A DNA stretch of 64,000 nucleotides from Poecilobothrus nobilitatus (Eukaryota; Arthropoda; Insecta; Diptera; Dolichopodidae). This document shows positions 10,135 through 21,954 of this stretch, piece after piece; positions within the stretch are counted from its first letter, which is position 1; the number at the start of each line of letters is the position of its first letter. The translations under genes and the position numbers were made by a program. The stretch is taken from NCBI GenBank assembly GCA_947095535.1, contig OX352772.1, positions 53,277,445 to 53,341,444 of the forward strand, given 5' to 3'. The notes below the pieces were generated by a model. The model was not told the DNA's origin. It was given only the letters and a program-made list of their open reading frames with translations, and did no database searches.

Positions 10135-13100
10135 TTATGGTTTTGGTATAAAAAATCCTAAAAATGCAGCTACTATTAAAGAACCACCCGATATATAGAA
10201 TACCATTTTACAATTAATATCTAAAAGTAAACCAATAATATTTGAACCAACAACACTACCTAAACGACCAAACATCAATGTTATACATAAGGCCATTGCT
10301 CTAAAATTAAACAAAAAAAAAAAAAATTAAAAATGTTATTTCTTTAATTTTTAATATTAATAAAAAATTACCTTAAATTTGTTGGATATAAATCAACTGT
10401 AGCTGCATTAATTACTGGTGTTACAATACCGTTAGCTAATAATATTGCTAAAAGATAACCAGTTATTAACGGTGATTCAATGAAATTACATAATAATCCA
10501 CAAATACCACAAATTGTTAGAACAGTAACTGAAATAATTATAAATATATTTAATGTATGTATATTAAAAAATTTAAATGTATACATATATTAAAAGTTTA
10601 TATTCAGAAAAAAACTTCATGAATAATATATTTTATGGGTGGTTTATATATTAATTAAGATTGTCTATAATAAATTTTATAAGATTGCAGAATATTTTAA
10701 CATCCTAAAACATGACTAATTAAATATATTTTTATTCCAACCTTTACCAAATTTGTATCAGATAAGATTTGATACTATGAACTTAGAAAAAAATATTTAA
10801 TAAATAACTTTTTTTTTTAAAGATTATTTAAACTTACATATAATATAAACTTTTCCAAGTGCATTTATTAGTAAACCAATTACACCAAATCCAATAATAT
10901 AAATACATTCTAAAACAAATGATGTAATATATGTTTCAATTTCGAATTTTTCTTTACATTTCAATTCAGTTTTTTCCTAAAATTTATAAAATTTTTTTGA
11001 AATATTAAAGTAAGTATATTTATATGTAAATTTTGTTATACTTTTTATGCAATTTATTTTAATGTTTAAGTTTAAATTAATCTATTTAAAGTACGTAATA
11101 AACGTAATAAAAATAAAGGTTTTTCAGTGGTGCTTTTTCAGCAGCAATTTAGAATTTAAAAAAGATAAAACTATTTTTAAGATTATACTATATAGTTTTT
11201 CCCAAATAGGACGAGGTGTTTGTAAACTCAGATGTTTTATGATAGATTCTTATTAATCCTAAAACGGGGGGAAATAATTCTAAGGTTTTCTAAGGTTTTT
11301 TTTTTCCAGTATTTCAAAAATTAAAAGTAATCTAAAACTATCTTTAAACATACTTTGAAATACAAAAAGAACGAAAATTAAAAAATATAATATTAAGTTT
11401 CACATAACGATAAATCTAATTACCAAAAACTAAAAAAAAAAAACAAGGCAGAATTTTTTAAAAGCTCACATTTCCAAAAGGCAGTACAAACTGTTTAGAA
11501 TTGTGATTTGCACCAACATTTGAAAATTTTAATACAATAAGAAAAAATGTAAAAATAGGACTTTTTTGCAATTATGAGAAGCTGTAAGTCCGGAACCTAA
11601 TTAAGAAAAACCGTTAACCCACGTAAAAATATATTACTGGAGCTTTTATTTTTTTTTATTAGTTTTTATTTATGGCTTGCAGAAGAAAAATGTGTACAGG
11701 TGTTTAAAAATAGCCAGTTTTCAATATTTGCTAATAGCTCATAAACAGGGGGTGGTCTAAAAAAATTTTCTGAGGAAACTTATACTAATTCTTAAAGTTC
11801 TTTCTTCTCTCAAGATAGCAAGTCTCTATCTAAAATCGTACCGGAGTTATGAAGGTAGAAAATTCATGCATACTTTGGTTTCCACATAACGTTAAATTTA
11901 AATACATTAATACATAAAAAATTTCCAAATTTTAATATTAATTTACAAAGATAAAAATATTTCTGCCGAATGGCGTTTCCAAATTGAAAAAATGTTAAGT
12001 AGAACATGAGATATATATATATATATGCATTTAAAAATAGGGCTTAAAATTTGAGAAGCTGTAGCTCTGTAATTGATGGCACTACATGAAAAAGTCGTTC
12101 TACAAAATTAATTTTTTTATAACACCTACCCATGGTTAAAATTTTTTTTCTCTATCTTTAAATGTGTAGAAGTTTTGTAAACAGACGGAAGGACGGACGG
12201 ACAGACCGTTGGACGGATGAACAGAGTAAAACTATAATAGGCACATTTTTTTAAAAATTTTTTTGGAAATGTGAATTTTCCTTAACATATTATATAATCA
12301 GATTAAAAAAATATTGCCAAGTCTTTGAAGTACTCTAATGGTTACTGCAAAATAGAAAAAATCTGTTTTGTACAAATTCGTTAATGGCATTTACTTTATG
12401 TACCTTTATATAAAATATTTAATAAATTCTAAAAAAATTGTTTTTGAAATGTTGTTATCTATAATTAATAGATGCTTTCTGGAGGAGCAAAAATAAATAC
12501 ACACACACTGTTAAATACACACTATTTAAGTTCTAGTCAAGGAAATTTTTTTTTTGCAGCGATTTTTAAAGGATGAATTTTGTCCACTTTGGATTTTGGG
12601 AATTTCGATCTTGGGAATTTAGCTTTTGGGAATTTGAATTTTGGAAATAGGGATTTTGGGATTTGGATTTTTGAATTTGGATTTTTGAATTTGGATTTTT
12701 GAATTTGGATTTTTGAATTTGGATTTTGCGATTAGGGATTTCATTATAGATCCTATTTCAATTGTGACTTATAAAAAAAATCCCACGTACTTTTTAAAAC
12801 TACCGCTGTACCAAAATTTATTAATTTGTATATTTTCCATATACATATGTATACACATAATATTATATAAGTTGTACATAACGCAAAAAAAAAAAATATG
12901 TGCTTAAGTAATAGTATCTATAAATAAAGCCTACCTCAATTCCACCTAAAATAAGTTCATTTTCTTTTTTATACATTATGTCACAGAGTAATGTTGAATT
13001 ATTTGGATTCATATTTCGAAATTCATTTAAACTATTCAATATATATGGAAACCAAACATATAAACCTTGCACTGTAAAAAATAGTATAAATTGCATTAAA

Positions 13101-16100
13101 GATCCAATTAATGTTGAATGTAAATATTGCTTAGAAAAAAGTGGCGCCGTTTGTATCCAAATTGTTTTAAAAAGTTTTATACATGCATTTGATTTTACAT
13201 TTAGATTTGTATCTTTTTCAAAATTATTTTCTAACGTGTGATCCAGAGCTTCTACCTAAAATGAAAAGATTATTACAATTATAATTTTTTTTTTTAAAGC
13301 AGTATTTACTATACAGTTTTTCATTATTTATATACATAAATTCATATTTAAATTTAATTTTTAATTTATTTAAAAATTAGAGCTGATAAAATAATTTCAG
13401 ATAACAGGATTCTTTCGTAAAAGCAATTTAGATGCAGAGAAAATTATAATACCGTTATCATTCATCCTGTTTTATATGCGTCAAAAAATTTGCTAAAACC
13501 AACTATTCAAGATCGTAAATCTATATTAATTTAGTAGCTTGGTATATACACTTTCTAATCCCTGAAATTAAAGCAGGGCTGCTGTAAGAATCACTTTTTG
13601 GGCCAATACTATATAATATTTATTGCAGATATTTCTAGATTAAATGACGTACACAAAAAAAAAAAAGAATCTCTGAAAAGGACAGCGTCATGATTTACAC
13701 CGCTGATACTAATCCTATTTATATTTTAAGTCATCTACAAAATTCCCTTGACATACTCTATATATAATTTTTTAAATGGAAATATTAATAAGGTAGGTAT
13801 CCTTTTATTAATAGGAAATCAACTTTATCAACAGAGAATAAATTAATTCTATTATAAAAACAATTTTTGTGCTTATAAATTCTATATGAAGCTTGGAATG
13901 ATTGTACAGCAACTGATACCAAAAAATTCGAAATCACTCAAAACAAAATTTTAAAACTAATTTTGAATATTCGCAAATGGTTCTCAATCAATAGACTACA
14001 CAATGAAGCTAACATAAATACCACTAGAGGAAAAAATTTATATTTAACCGAAAAGTTCAGTTCGGAATTGATTACCTCAAATAATTCTTTGATTAGAAAT
14101 CTAAATTAAAATATTAAATTAAATTTTATAAAAGCTTTATTAAAGCTTTAGTTTTTAGTTAGCTTTAAGTTTTTTAAAAAAAAAAGTCTTTTTTTCATTT
14201 TTCTTTAAAATTAATCAGTATAAACTTTACTTTAATTAGGAGTAAAACTGATCCAGGATATTCCAACAGTGTGTGCATTTGCAGATCCTTTCTACCTTCC
14301 TGCCTACCTAGTATAAATTAAATCTTCTTCCTTAAATAAAAAAAACAATTCGATAAATTCGTGCGAGTTATAAAATATCTATCTATCTCTAGTTGTAATA
14401 GTTAGATATCTCTAGATCTAAAATATCTAAACATATCATATTAAATTATCACTAGTTATTAATGAAATATAATACTATTTACAGGGTTTTCCAATTTGAG
14501 TGATATGATTTCTAAGTGACGTTTCGGTCATTTGTAGTATTTTTTTCATTCTGTCTTTTTTTTTTCATTGTATTCAGTAATGTTTACAATTTCATCATGG
14601 ACCACCGTAAACGTCGTGAATTTGCTGATTTTGTCTTGGAACAACTTGAAAACGATAACGATTTTTTTAAGAAAATCATCTTCTCCGATGAGGCTCACTT
14701 TCATCTGAATGGTGCGGTAAATAAACAAAATTGTTGATTCTGGTGCGAAGAAAATTCACAAATTATTCATAATCAACCATTACATTCACCTAAATTGACA
14801 GTTTGGTGTGGTTTTTGGTCTGGTGGAATCATCGGTCCGTACTTCTTTCGAAATGAAGCTGGTAACACCGTTACTGTCAATGGAGAGCGGTATAGATCGA
14901 TGATAATCAACTTTTTATGGCCGAAATTGGAAGAAGTTGATCTTGACAACATCTGGTTCCAACAAGACGGGGCTACGTGCTACACAGCACGTGCAACAAC
15001 CGACTTATTGCGAGAAAAGTTTGGAGATTCGATTATTTCAAGAAATTGTGACATTGAATGGCCTCCAAGAAGTTGTGATTTAACACCATTAGACTATTTC
15101 TTGTGGGATTATTTGAAGTCATTGTGTTTAGCAATAAACCAGACTCTCTTCAAGCTTTAGAAGTTAATATTGAAAGTGCTATTCATGACATACGACTTGA
15201 TTTAGTGGAAAAAGTGCTCGAAAATTGGGTTCATCGAATTCGTTCCTGCAAAAGAAGTTGTGTAGGACACTTGAATGACGTTTTATTCAGGGCTTAATTG
15301 TATCGATTGTACTTCACATTAAATAAAAAACATTTGAATTTCCTTAACAATTAATGTGTTTTTTTTTTTAAAAGAAATCATATCACTCAAATTGGAAAAC
15401 ACATTAGTATTAGAAGGCCTACTTATACCTTCAGAAGCGTAAAAAATCGAAGGATTGAATTTGGCATGCCAAACTAAATTTGTATTTTAAAAATCTTAAT
15501 TAAAATTTTCAAATTTAAGAATTCACACAGAATACCGTAGTTTATAGTTCATACAGTATGTCAAGAGAAGGGGAGAAATAAGCTGTGAAAATCGGGATAT
15601 AATGGATAATTTAACTTTTATAGATTAATGAGCAGTATAGGATTCAAAAGGAAAATAAAGTGGGAATATGCTAAGAATATACTTTTTTAATATTAGAAAT
15701 GATGTAAATTAATTTGTATTCAATTATACTATGTTAAATAGTATTAAACTTTTGTTTATTATGTAGAATTGCTTAAATTACAAAAGTTTAAAGTATTAAA
15801 GTTTTTGTATTCACTAAGTACATCTAAAAGAAAAACAGATTTGAGGAGTTATGTAAAGACTTCATCTTCTCAACAAAAGAATTATACTCCGATGACAGCA
15901 ATTTATTAACCGAAAACAAGTCAATGATCTGATTTTAACCTAATGACGATTAGTATAGCCGGCGCTATGAATTAACCCTCAAGTCCCTAACCTCTAAAAG
16001 TAAAACTGAAATAATCCCCAATATAAATTGTGAACAACAAAAAAATTAAATCCATTCCAAAAAAAAAATAAAGTAATCGTCAAAAATATTCTTTTAAAAT

Positions 16101-19100
16101 TTTGTGGTTTATTTCATATAAATTAATTTCCAAACTCTAAAAATGAACGAAGCTCTAAATCCAAAAAATAATGAGTTTGATATTGAAATATTTATTTAAA
16201 AAAAAGAATTTAGAAGGATTTTAGAGTTTACTAAAAAATCGCTTTTTCCAGATTCCAACTCTACAATTCGTCTACAAGTCAAAATATCTAATATATGATA
16301 TCAAAATATCACTTATATGTACTTACATATATATATAAATATTTTAGAAAAAGAGAATATTCTAATTTTGAATCTATCCTAATTATTGTTTTTCAACCAT
16401 ATTTTAACAGCAAAGAATTTAATTCCTTTCAATTATTTTTCTTACATTACAAAACACTTTTAAATAGACAAATGCGGTCGCGACAAGTGACGCGCAGTAT
16501 TCTATTACGTATTTTAATTGAAAAAAATGTATACTAACCCGCCAAAAAAATGAACTCATCATTATGGTTTACAACATATGTATTATGAATTAATCTACAA
16601 ATTCTAAAAACGAACTAACTATATTAATTAAAAATTATGAACTATACAGTTATACTAATTAAAAACAATGAAAGTTAAATTTTAGCAAAAATAATGGAGG
16701 GTTAGTTCATTTTTGTTTTACGTCTGTACTCTAACTATATTGTGCCATTTATAGCTAAAGATAATATAAGTTTTTCTTTTTTTTTACTTTTCCAAAAGGT
16801 AATGATAATCTTAAAAAAAAACCCTTAAGAAATTCGGGATCTCCTTTATGTGTGTTTAATCACTAAATCAATCACCAACCGTAAAGAAAAGAAAAAAGAT
16901 ATATGAGACTATGGATACAGTTTTACTTACATTTTTTTTAAAGGAGATTATATCTGATTGTAATAATCAGAATAAAAAAGTTCCTAAAAGGCCAAAACAA
17001 AAACGAATTTATTAATATATGTATATGTATATATACTTACAAGAAATTCTTTTTTATCTTTTCCTGTATTAAAATGATATACTGTTTTTAAAACATTTAA
17101 AGCTTCATCTTCTTTTCCAATTGAAAATAGAAATTTTGGACTTTCTGGTAATAACCATAAACAAATTGAACATATTAAATCCGGTATTGAAAATACAATA
17201 ATTAATAATCTCCATGGTTTATATTTAATATTAATAGCATCTATTATTATAGACCATGTACCATTTAATACTAACCATGTTAGTAATGGTAAACATGTTG
17301 CACCAATACCAAATATTACTGATGCTGCCATTATTGCTCTACTACGATATTTATCAGTATGAAATTCTCCAACATAAGCATAAATTGTTGCTGATCCAGC
17401 AGATATACTATATACATAATATACATATTATAAAAAAAATTAAAAATAAAATATTTGAAATCAATTAATTTTAAATAAATTTATTTTTGATTTTTATAAT
17501 TAAAGACAAATAAGTTTCACTAAAAGTATATCTATTACAAAAAGTTGTTGCACCTATACCAAGTGACCAAATAATTTTCTTACTAGCCATGCAATACCAA
17601 AGACCAAAGAATTTTCTTACTAGTCATGACATAACATACGTAAAACTTTATAGAAATTATAAGAAAGGATCATAGTAATAAGAATTTTTCATGGGAGAAA
17701 AAGACAAAATATTTAAAAAAAACGAATTGAAATTGAAACATACTATCATTTGGCTGGCCATATATATAAAATAAATATTTCAATTTCAATTATCCTTATC
17801 CTAATACATACATTATAATGAATCATAAACAAATTCAATTGGGTTTGGGTGGCATTTAAAATTACATTATAATAAGGAAGAGTGCAGTAGAGTAGACTGT
17901 GTCAACTCTGTGATACCCGTATGAACGTAATATATGAAGTTTCCATAAAACTTGATCAGCTTTTACAAAATTTCAGATTTTTTGTTCCGAAGTTAAGTAC
18001 TGAGATATATTTATGTAATTTTTAGAGTTGTATAACAGCTATCCGAATCTGTTGCACTATCAGAAGCAAATTTTACAGAAGTTATTGCCCTAAAACTTCA
18101 TCATCTTTTGTCTAGATGCCTAGCTTCATTAATTTCTAAGATGTGCAAGATACCTATACCTGCTGCTCTAGCACAACCAAATTTTACAAATTTTGTTGCC
18201 TGAAACTCAACACTTTTTTGCAAAATTTCAGATATCTAGCTTTAATATAGATACTGAGTTATTTCGATATAAAGAAAGAATTTGTATAGCTGTAACTCAA
18301 ATTCGCTGGCCGAAAACGCTGAATATAAATAGCGAAACTAATAATTTTGGAAAAGTGACATAAAAAAAATTTCAGCTCTTTATTTCCTCCTTTTTAATAA
18401 CTCCTTTATTTTTTGACTACGAACGGACGGGTGTTCGTGGATTAGTCTACTTAGAATTCGATTCTCAGCCGATCCATACCTTTGATCCTATATATCTAGT
18501 TCGACTACTTTAAGATGCCACAAACATAATGGCAAATTTATTATACCATTGAACATACATTCATACGGGTGTAAAAATGTAATATAGTGTTGTAGTAAAA
18601 AAGAGTGGAACTACAACTACTTTTTGTAATAGATATATTAAATATACTTTGGTTTCACTTTAAATACATGTATGCATGCGTGTTTATTATATAATATTAT
18701 GTAGTTAAAAAAATTAAAATAAATACTTACAAAAAACATATTAAAAATTTTAATATAATTAACATCCAAAAATTTATATAAAAACTTGATATTACAGAAA
18801 ATATAAATGCAATAAATAAAGCTGGTGCCATTATTTTACGTCTACCAATTGTATCAGCTAAAAAACCCCAAAAATGTGAACTTAAAATGATACCAACAAA
18901 TCCAATTGATTTAATAGCACCTTTTTCAATTGTTGTTAATTCAATATCACATTGTGATACAGGTAAAACATAACTGATACCAACTGTTTCAATTAATACT
19001 GTAGCTAATATTAATCCAGATGTAAAAATTAAAAAACAATTAAATATTCCAAATTCTATTTTGAAAAAAAAAAAAAAATAAAATAAAATAAATAAAAAAG

Positions 19101-19258
19101 TGTAGTAAATATTGATTAAGGAACAAGTAAATTATATTTTTGTTTTGTATGTAGGTATGTAATTTTTTACTTGTTTCTGAAAGAGCATCATCTAATTTGT
19201 AAGTTCTTAATTTTTTTCCAATACTTATGCCTTTTTTATCATGATTTTGATCATCCAT
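10135..19258 (-). CDS. SV2-like major facilitator transporter A, 520 aa
   Basis: Seven exons on the minus strand: 19258-19171, 19055-18731, 17407-17041, 13255-12935, 10976-10838, 10528-10372, 10300-10135. GT/AG ends, compatible phases, 1563 bp including TAA. The sequence shows a 12-TM major facilitator with a cytosolic N-terminus of about 35 residues, the loop 2-3 signature WGFLADTIGRRK (92-103), a sugar-transporter-like PESPK (225-229), and a polar loop with NNST (likely N-glycosylation) and Cys residues after FPYILN, where SV2 proteins carry their lumenal loop. Best match is the insect synaptic vesicle glycoprotein 2-like (SV2B/C-like) group; many members are not neuronal and their substrates are unknown. 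It is a paralogue of the gene at 36518-39932, with the same exon boundaries. Introns 2-4 (1.3, 3.8 and 2.0 kb) have been filled by a mariner, a LINE piece and TIR elements. No disabling change is seen, so it is probably functional. Confidence 0.9.
11467..12273. mobile_element. TIR element, CACATTTCCAAAA family, copy 1 (807 bp)
   Basis: Terminal inverted repeats CACATTTCCAAAA (11467-11479) and TTTTGGAAATGTG (12261-12273) bound a non-coding interior with diagnostic strings such as GGGGGTGGTCTAAAAAAA, CTAAAATCGTACCGGAGTTA, CCACATAACGTTAAATTTAA and a GACGGACGGACAGACC tract. Related copies lie at 46088-46647 (left end lost) and 52220-52895. This copy sits in intron 4 of the SV2-like gene A. No transposase; superfamily not assignable from 13-bp termini. 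Confidence 0.7.
12575..12730. repeat. Minisatellite of TTTGGATTTTTGAA units
   Basis: At least four exact 14-bp units of TTTGGATTTTTGAA near 12663-12722, preceded by looser variants (GGGAATTTGAATTTTGG). Located in intron 4 of SV2-like gene A. The unit resembles the CCAAATTTTTAAAATCC-type arrays that flank the 59.6-60.5 kb structure, so both may derive from one foldback-like family. Confidence 0.7.
13520..14110 (+). mobile_element. Jockey-type LINE remnant in intron 3 of gene A
   Basis: Broken translation gives LFGPILYNIY (about 13595-13625), the RT motif region normally read as GPxLYNIF. Further on it gives a C-terminal segment with QNKILKLILNIRKW...INRLHNEANI (about 13940-14010), a usual Jockey-group ORF2 terminal motif. 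Multiple stops and frameshifts. It lies antisense to the host gene. Confidence 0.6.
14482..15404 (+). mobile_element. DD41D (rosa-like) mariner, internally deleted
   Basis: TIRs of about 31 bp (left starts CAGGGTTTTCCAATTTGAG, right reads CTCAAATTGGAAAACACAT) differ only at the outermost positions. TA lies on both sides (14480-14481 and 15405-15406). At 923 bp it is shorter than a complete mariner of about 1.3 kb: the DNA-binding half is missing while the catalytic half is present. Inserted in intron 3 of SV2-like gene A, antisense to that gene. Confidence 0.88.
14597..15297 (+). pseudogene. Mariner transposase fragment, DD41D type
   Basis: The reading frame starts MDHRKRREFADFVLEQ and runs into the catalytic core. 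First aspartate in IIFSDEAHFH (about 14680), second in WFQQDGATCY (about 14960), third in DLTPLDYFLWDY (about 15090). Counting residues between the second and third aspartates gives 41, the spacing of the rosa/DD41D group of Tc1/mariner transposases. Defects: an in-frame TGA after VNKQNC (about 14736), no N-terminal helix-turn-helix region, and a frameshift near 15125 after which the C-terminus continues in another frame (SLQALEVNIESAIHD...). All three catalytic residues survive but the gene cannot make a functional protein. Confidence 0.88.
15405..17040. other. Remaining intron 3 of SV2-like gene A
   Basis: AT-rich intronic sequence between the mariner and exon 3. I see no further coding exon, no tRNA and no clear mobile element. 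The open frame at 16295-16537 has no recognisable motif. Confidence 0.5.
17870..18585. repeat. Dispersed repeat in intron 2 of SV2-like gene A
   Basis: A region of about 700 bp bounded by ATACCCGTATGAACG near 17920 and CATTCATACGGGTGT near 18560 (outward-facing inverted motifs). It contains AAGATGCCACAAACATAATG and GCAAATTTATTATACC. Related fragments occur at 25555-25670, at 23445-23480 (inverted) and at 37855-37895 (inverted). It has no coding capacity. Interpreted as a degenerate non-autonomous DNA element with CATACGGGT termini. Confidence 0.55.
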
Positions 19259-19352
19259 TTTTGTTTTTTATATATAAACTAAAAAATATAATACAAAAGA
19301 ACAGAAATTAAATAAATAATTAATTATAACAAAGTATGTATGTATATGTATA

Positions 19353-20076
19353 CTAGAAAATTCCCTGTGCAATTGCACAATTTCTATAGATTCAAAAACA
19401 TTTACGTTATCATACTAACTCCCTTAATAAACTACCTAAAAATTGCATTTTTACATCAGCACCATTAAAAAACGTTGGAATCACTTACTTACTTGATGTA
19501 ATAGAAAAAAAACATAAAACAAATCTAAGCACATAAAATTAAAAATGTTAGGTACAGTTTATTAATTTTTTCTCGCCGTTTTTTCGTGACGGTAATTTTT
19601 GACAGTTTTTTAATCATTGAGAAAAAATGGTCCAAGCTAATAATTTATTTTTAATATACCGCTGCGACCAGTTCATAATGGATGTGGCGGTCAAATTTAA
19701 AAATTAAAAATTTGCTGAATTTATATTTATTGAAAATGTGTTTTTTAAGTATGTACTATTCCTTTTTTCACTGTACTCACTTATAATGAACGGTTTGTAT
19801 ATCTGATAATACTTCTAGTGGAAAATTTGGTCACTCGTAATAATATTTACTAAATTTATTTATATTTTTAATGAACGGTTCGTGTCTCTTGATAATACTT
19901 TGAGTCAAAGATTTGTGTCTCTGATAATAAAATTTTAAATTATTAAATAAATATACAGAAATATCATCATTGCCAGTTTAGTTTACATTCAATGTGAGTG
20001 TTTTATTATAGATATAAAATTTTTTTTTTTACATGTTGGCAAGGTCTCGCCAACATCTTGTGTATTATATTATAGA
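19353..20076 (-). mobile_element. Helitron-like non-autonomous element (candidate)
   Basis: Read on the minus strand, the element begins TCTATAATATAAT just after an A (20076). A few bases in is a stem-loop, ATGTTGGC...GCCAACAT (plus coordinates 20033-20056). It ends with the palindrome GTGCAATTGCAC about 15 nt before a terminal CTAG (19353-19356), followed by T. A 5' TC, a 3' hairpin plus CTRG-type end and insertion between A and T without target duplication are the Helitron criteria. No Rep/helicase is encoded. Duplicated ATGAACGGTT(T/C)GT strings occur inside. It lies directly upstream of SV2-like gene A. Confidence 0.5.
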
Positions 20077-20497
20077 TATTAATATGTATATAAATTTTCA
20101 AGAACAATTTTATTTTTTCTTTATTCTTTTAATATTTAATTGAATAATTTGGTAAAAGTTTTCTGTTTTCTTTTGCTTTAGTTTTTTGCTGTAACTTTAA
20201 TCGATATATTATGTCTGTATTGTAAATATTTTCACTACATATATATATTGCATATTCGTACTGATTATATTTTCACCACCATTCCTTGATTGTTTTGTGC
20301 TCATTTGGAATATTCATATAAATTTTACCTCTTTTTTCGCCCGTTCGACCGTCTGTTTATAAAACTTCTACACCGTATAAAATAGAACAATGGTGTTTTT
20401 TACTATATAAATTAGTAGGTTCTCTAAAATTAAAAATGTTGTAGGGCTACATTTTAATGTAGCTCCACCCATTACGAAGTTTTCCTTGCTACTCCTA

Positions 20498-20690
20498 TAA
20501 GGAGCATAGCGCATCCACTAAGTCATTTATTATTCATATTTGACTAAGTTTCAGTTTCTGGAATAATTAATTTCACTAAGCCGTTGATTACTTGGCTGTA
20601 GCTATTGTACAGACTATGAGATGTTTCTTTTTTATTTCTACGCCATCTATTATCTTATACAAGAATTTTGTTTTATTATTTTATTATAAT
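20498..20690. repeat. Dispersed repeat, copy 1
   Basis: Contains AAGGAGCATAGCGCATCCAC, CATATTTGACTAAGTTTCAG and CGCCATCTATTATCTTATAC. The same strings recur in order at 40752-40895, with a 40-bp deletion, and the last one again at 55594-55640. Non-coding; could be a LINE or SINE tail. Confidence 0.65.
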
Positions 20691-20748
20691 ACATTACATA
20701 CAATATATATGCTTTATATGTATATTATATGCTTTTAATTTTTTTATA

Positions 20749-21038
20749 CAGGTGTTTTCAACTCGATGGTCTTTCTTGAAATGGGTGATCGGGCATACCG
20801 AAACGATCTGACGATCGGGCATACCGGGCGTTTATTCTGGACTCTTTTCGAGATATGACGGGTTAAAGATTTCTTAGAACGGCTTACTATAGAGAGATAA
20901 AAAAAAATGTATTTTATAGAGTAAGTTGTTAGCTTTAAATTTTATGCCCTAATGATTCCATAACTCCAACAGTTACAAAGTTATGGATGGTATGGTAAAA
21001 ATGATGTTTCAAACTCAATTTTCTTTTGAAACCCCCTG
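20749..21038. mobile_element. Short TIR element with CAGG(T/G)G ends
   Basis: Bounded by TA-CAGGTGTTTTCAAC on the left and TTGAAACCCCCTG-TA on the right, about 290 bp. The interior contains ACAGTTACAAAGTTATG and AAACTCAATTTTCTTTTGAA, both of which recur in the TIR element at 56306-56752. A TA target site suggests mobilisation by a Tc1/mariner-type transposase. Confidence 0.55.
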
Positions 21039-21142
21039 TATTTGGGATACTTTTTATAGAATATTTCGAGACAGCTTTTCAAGCCCTATAATTAGTACCT
21101 AATAACTTTTTCTCTATCTCTAACCGTTTTTGAGATATAAAG

Positions 21143-21210
21143 AATAGAAAAGTGTGTTATAACACACAAAACGTGTTAACCCAGTTTTGAAAATAACACA
21201 CTTTTCTATT
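21143..21210. repeat. Perfect 18-bp inverted repeat, 32-nt loop
   Basis: AATAGAAAAGTGTGTTAT (21143-21160) and ATAACACACTTTTCTATT (21193-21210) are exact reverse complements. The loop itself has ACACAAAACGTGTT. It lies just beyond the 20749-21038 element and is in no gene. Confidence 0.8.
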
Positions 21211-21950
21211 GTGATTGTAAATAACACAGCGGTTGAAAATATATCATATATATATAATTATAAAGGCATAAAATCGAAGAAAAGTATTTCATAATTTTGT
21301 TCATAAAATTTCAACTTTAGGTATGGTATGCAAAAGTTTCTAATATTTGACAAATGAATTTTATTGTCGTTTTGGAAATGTGTACCTTGTTTAAGGTTTG
21401 TTTTGTATTTTTTCTATAGAAACCCTTGAAATATACTAAAAATCTTAATATGTTTTTGTAATCTCCGTTTGTAACACATCGAAATAAGCCCGATGTTATA
21501 TGCTCAATTGTATAGATCGGATTAAAATTGAAAAATTAGTTGATTAAGCTTTGTCTGTCCGTCTGTCTGTCAGCACGATAATTCAAAAACTAAGAGGGCA
21601 TAAAATTGACACAACATATCAATTATCAATATGTAGGTTAAATAAAAAATGTAACGGTTGCGTGAAGAACTTATATTATATTGGTATACATATACATTCA
21701 TATGTATATACATATCGTATAGATATAAATATAACTGCGTATGCAGTCGTACGTGTTTTGAGTAGTTATTATAAGAAGTATAATTTAATGAATGAAATAT
21801 TTTTAAATTAAATTGCGTTGTATGACCGCATAACATAAGTATGTATCTCGTTTTTTCGCGATATTTTTTTATAAAATCTCGTGAATAAGAACGAATAGAA
21901 AAAATACTGTATTAGAAAATAAGTATACTATAAAAGTACAGTGAATTCGG
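21211..21950. other. Intergenic AT-rich DNA with a CTGTC tract
   Basis: No gene seen. A CTGTCCGTCTGTCTGTCAG tract at 21551-21572 precedes CACGATAATTCAAAAACTAA, a type of tract found in decayed insect transposons. Overlapping open frames on both strands at 21551-21836 are chance frames. Confidence 0.5.
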
Positions 21951-21954
21951 AGAA

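Noticed and set aside
12978..13241. Plus-strand frame of about 87 codons
   Set aside because: Antisense shadow of exon 4 of SV2-like gene A.
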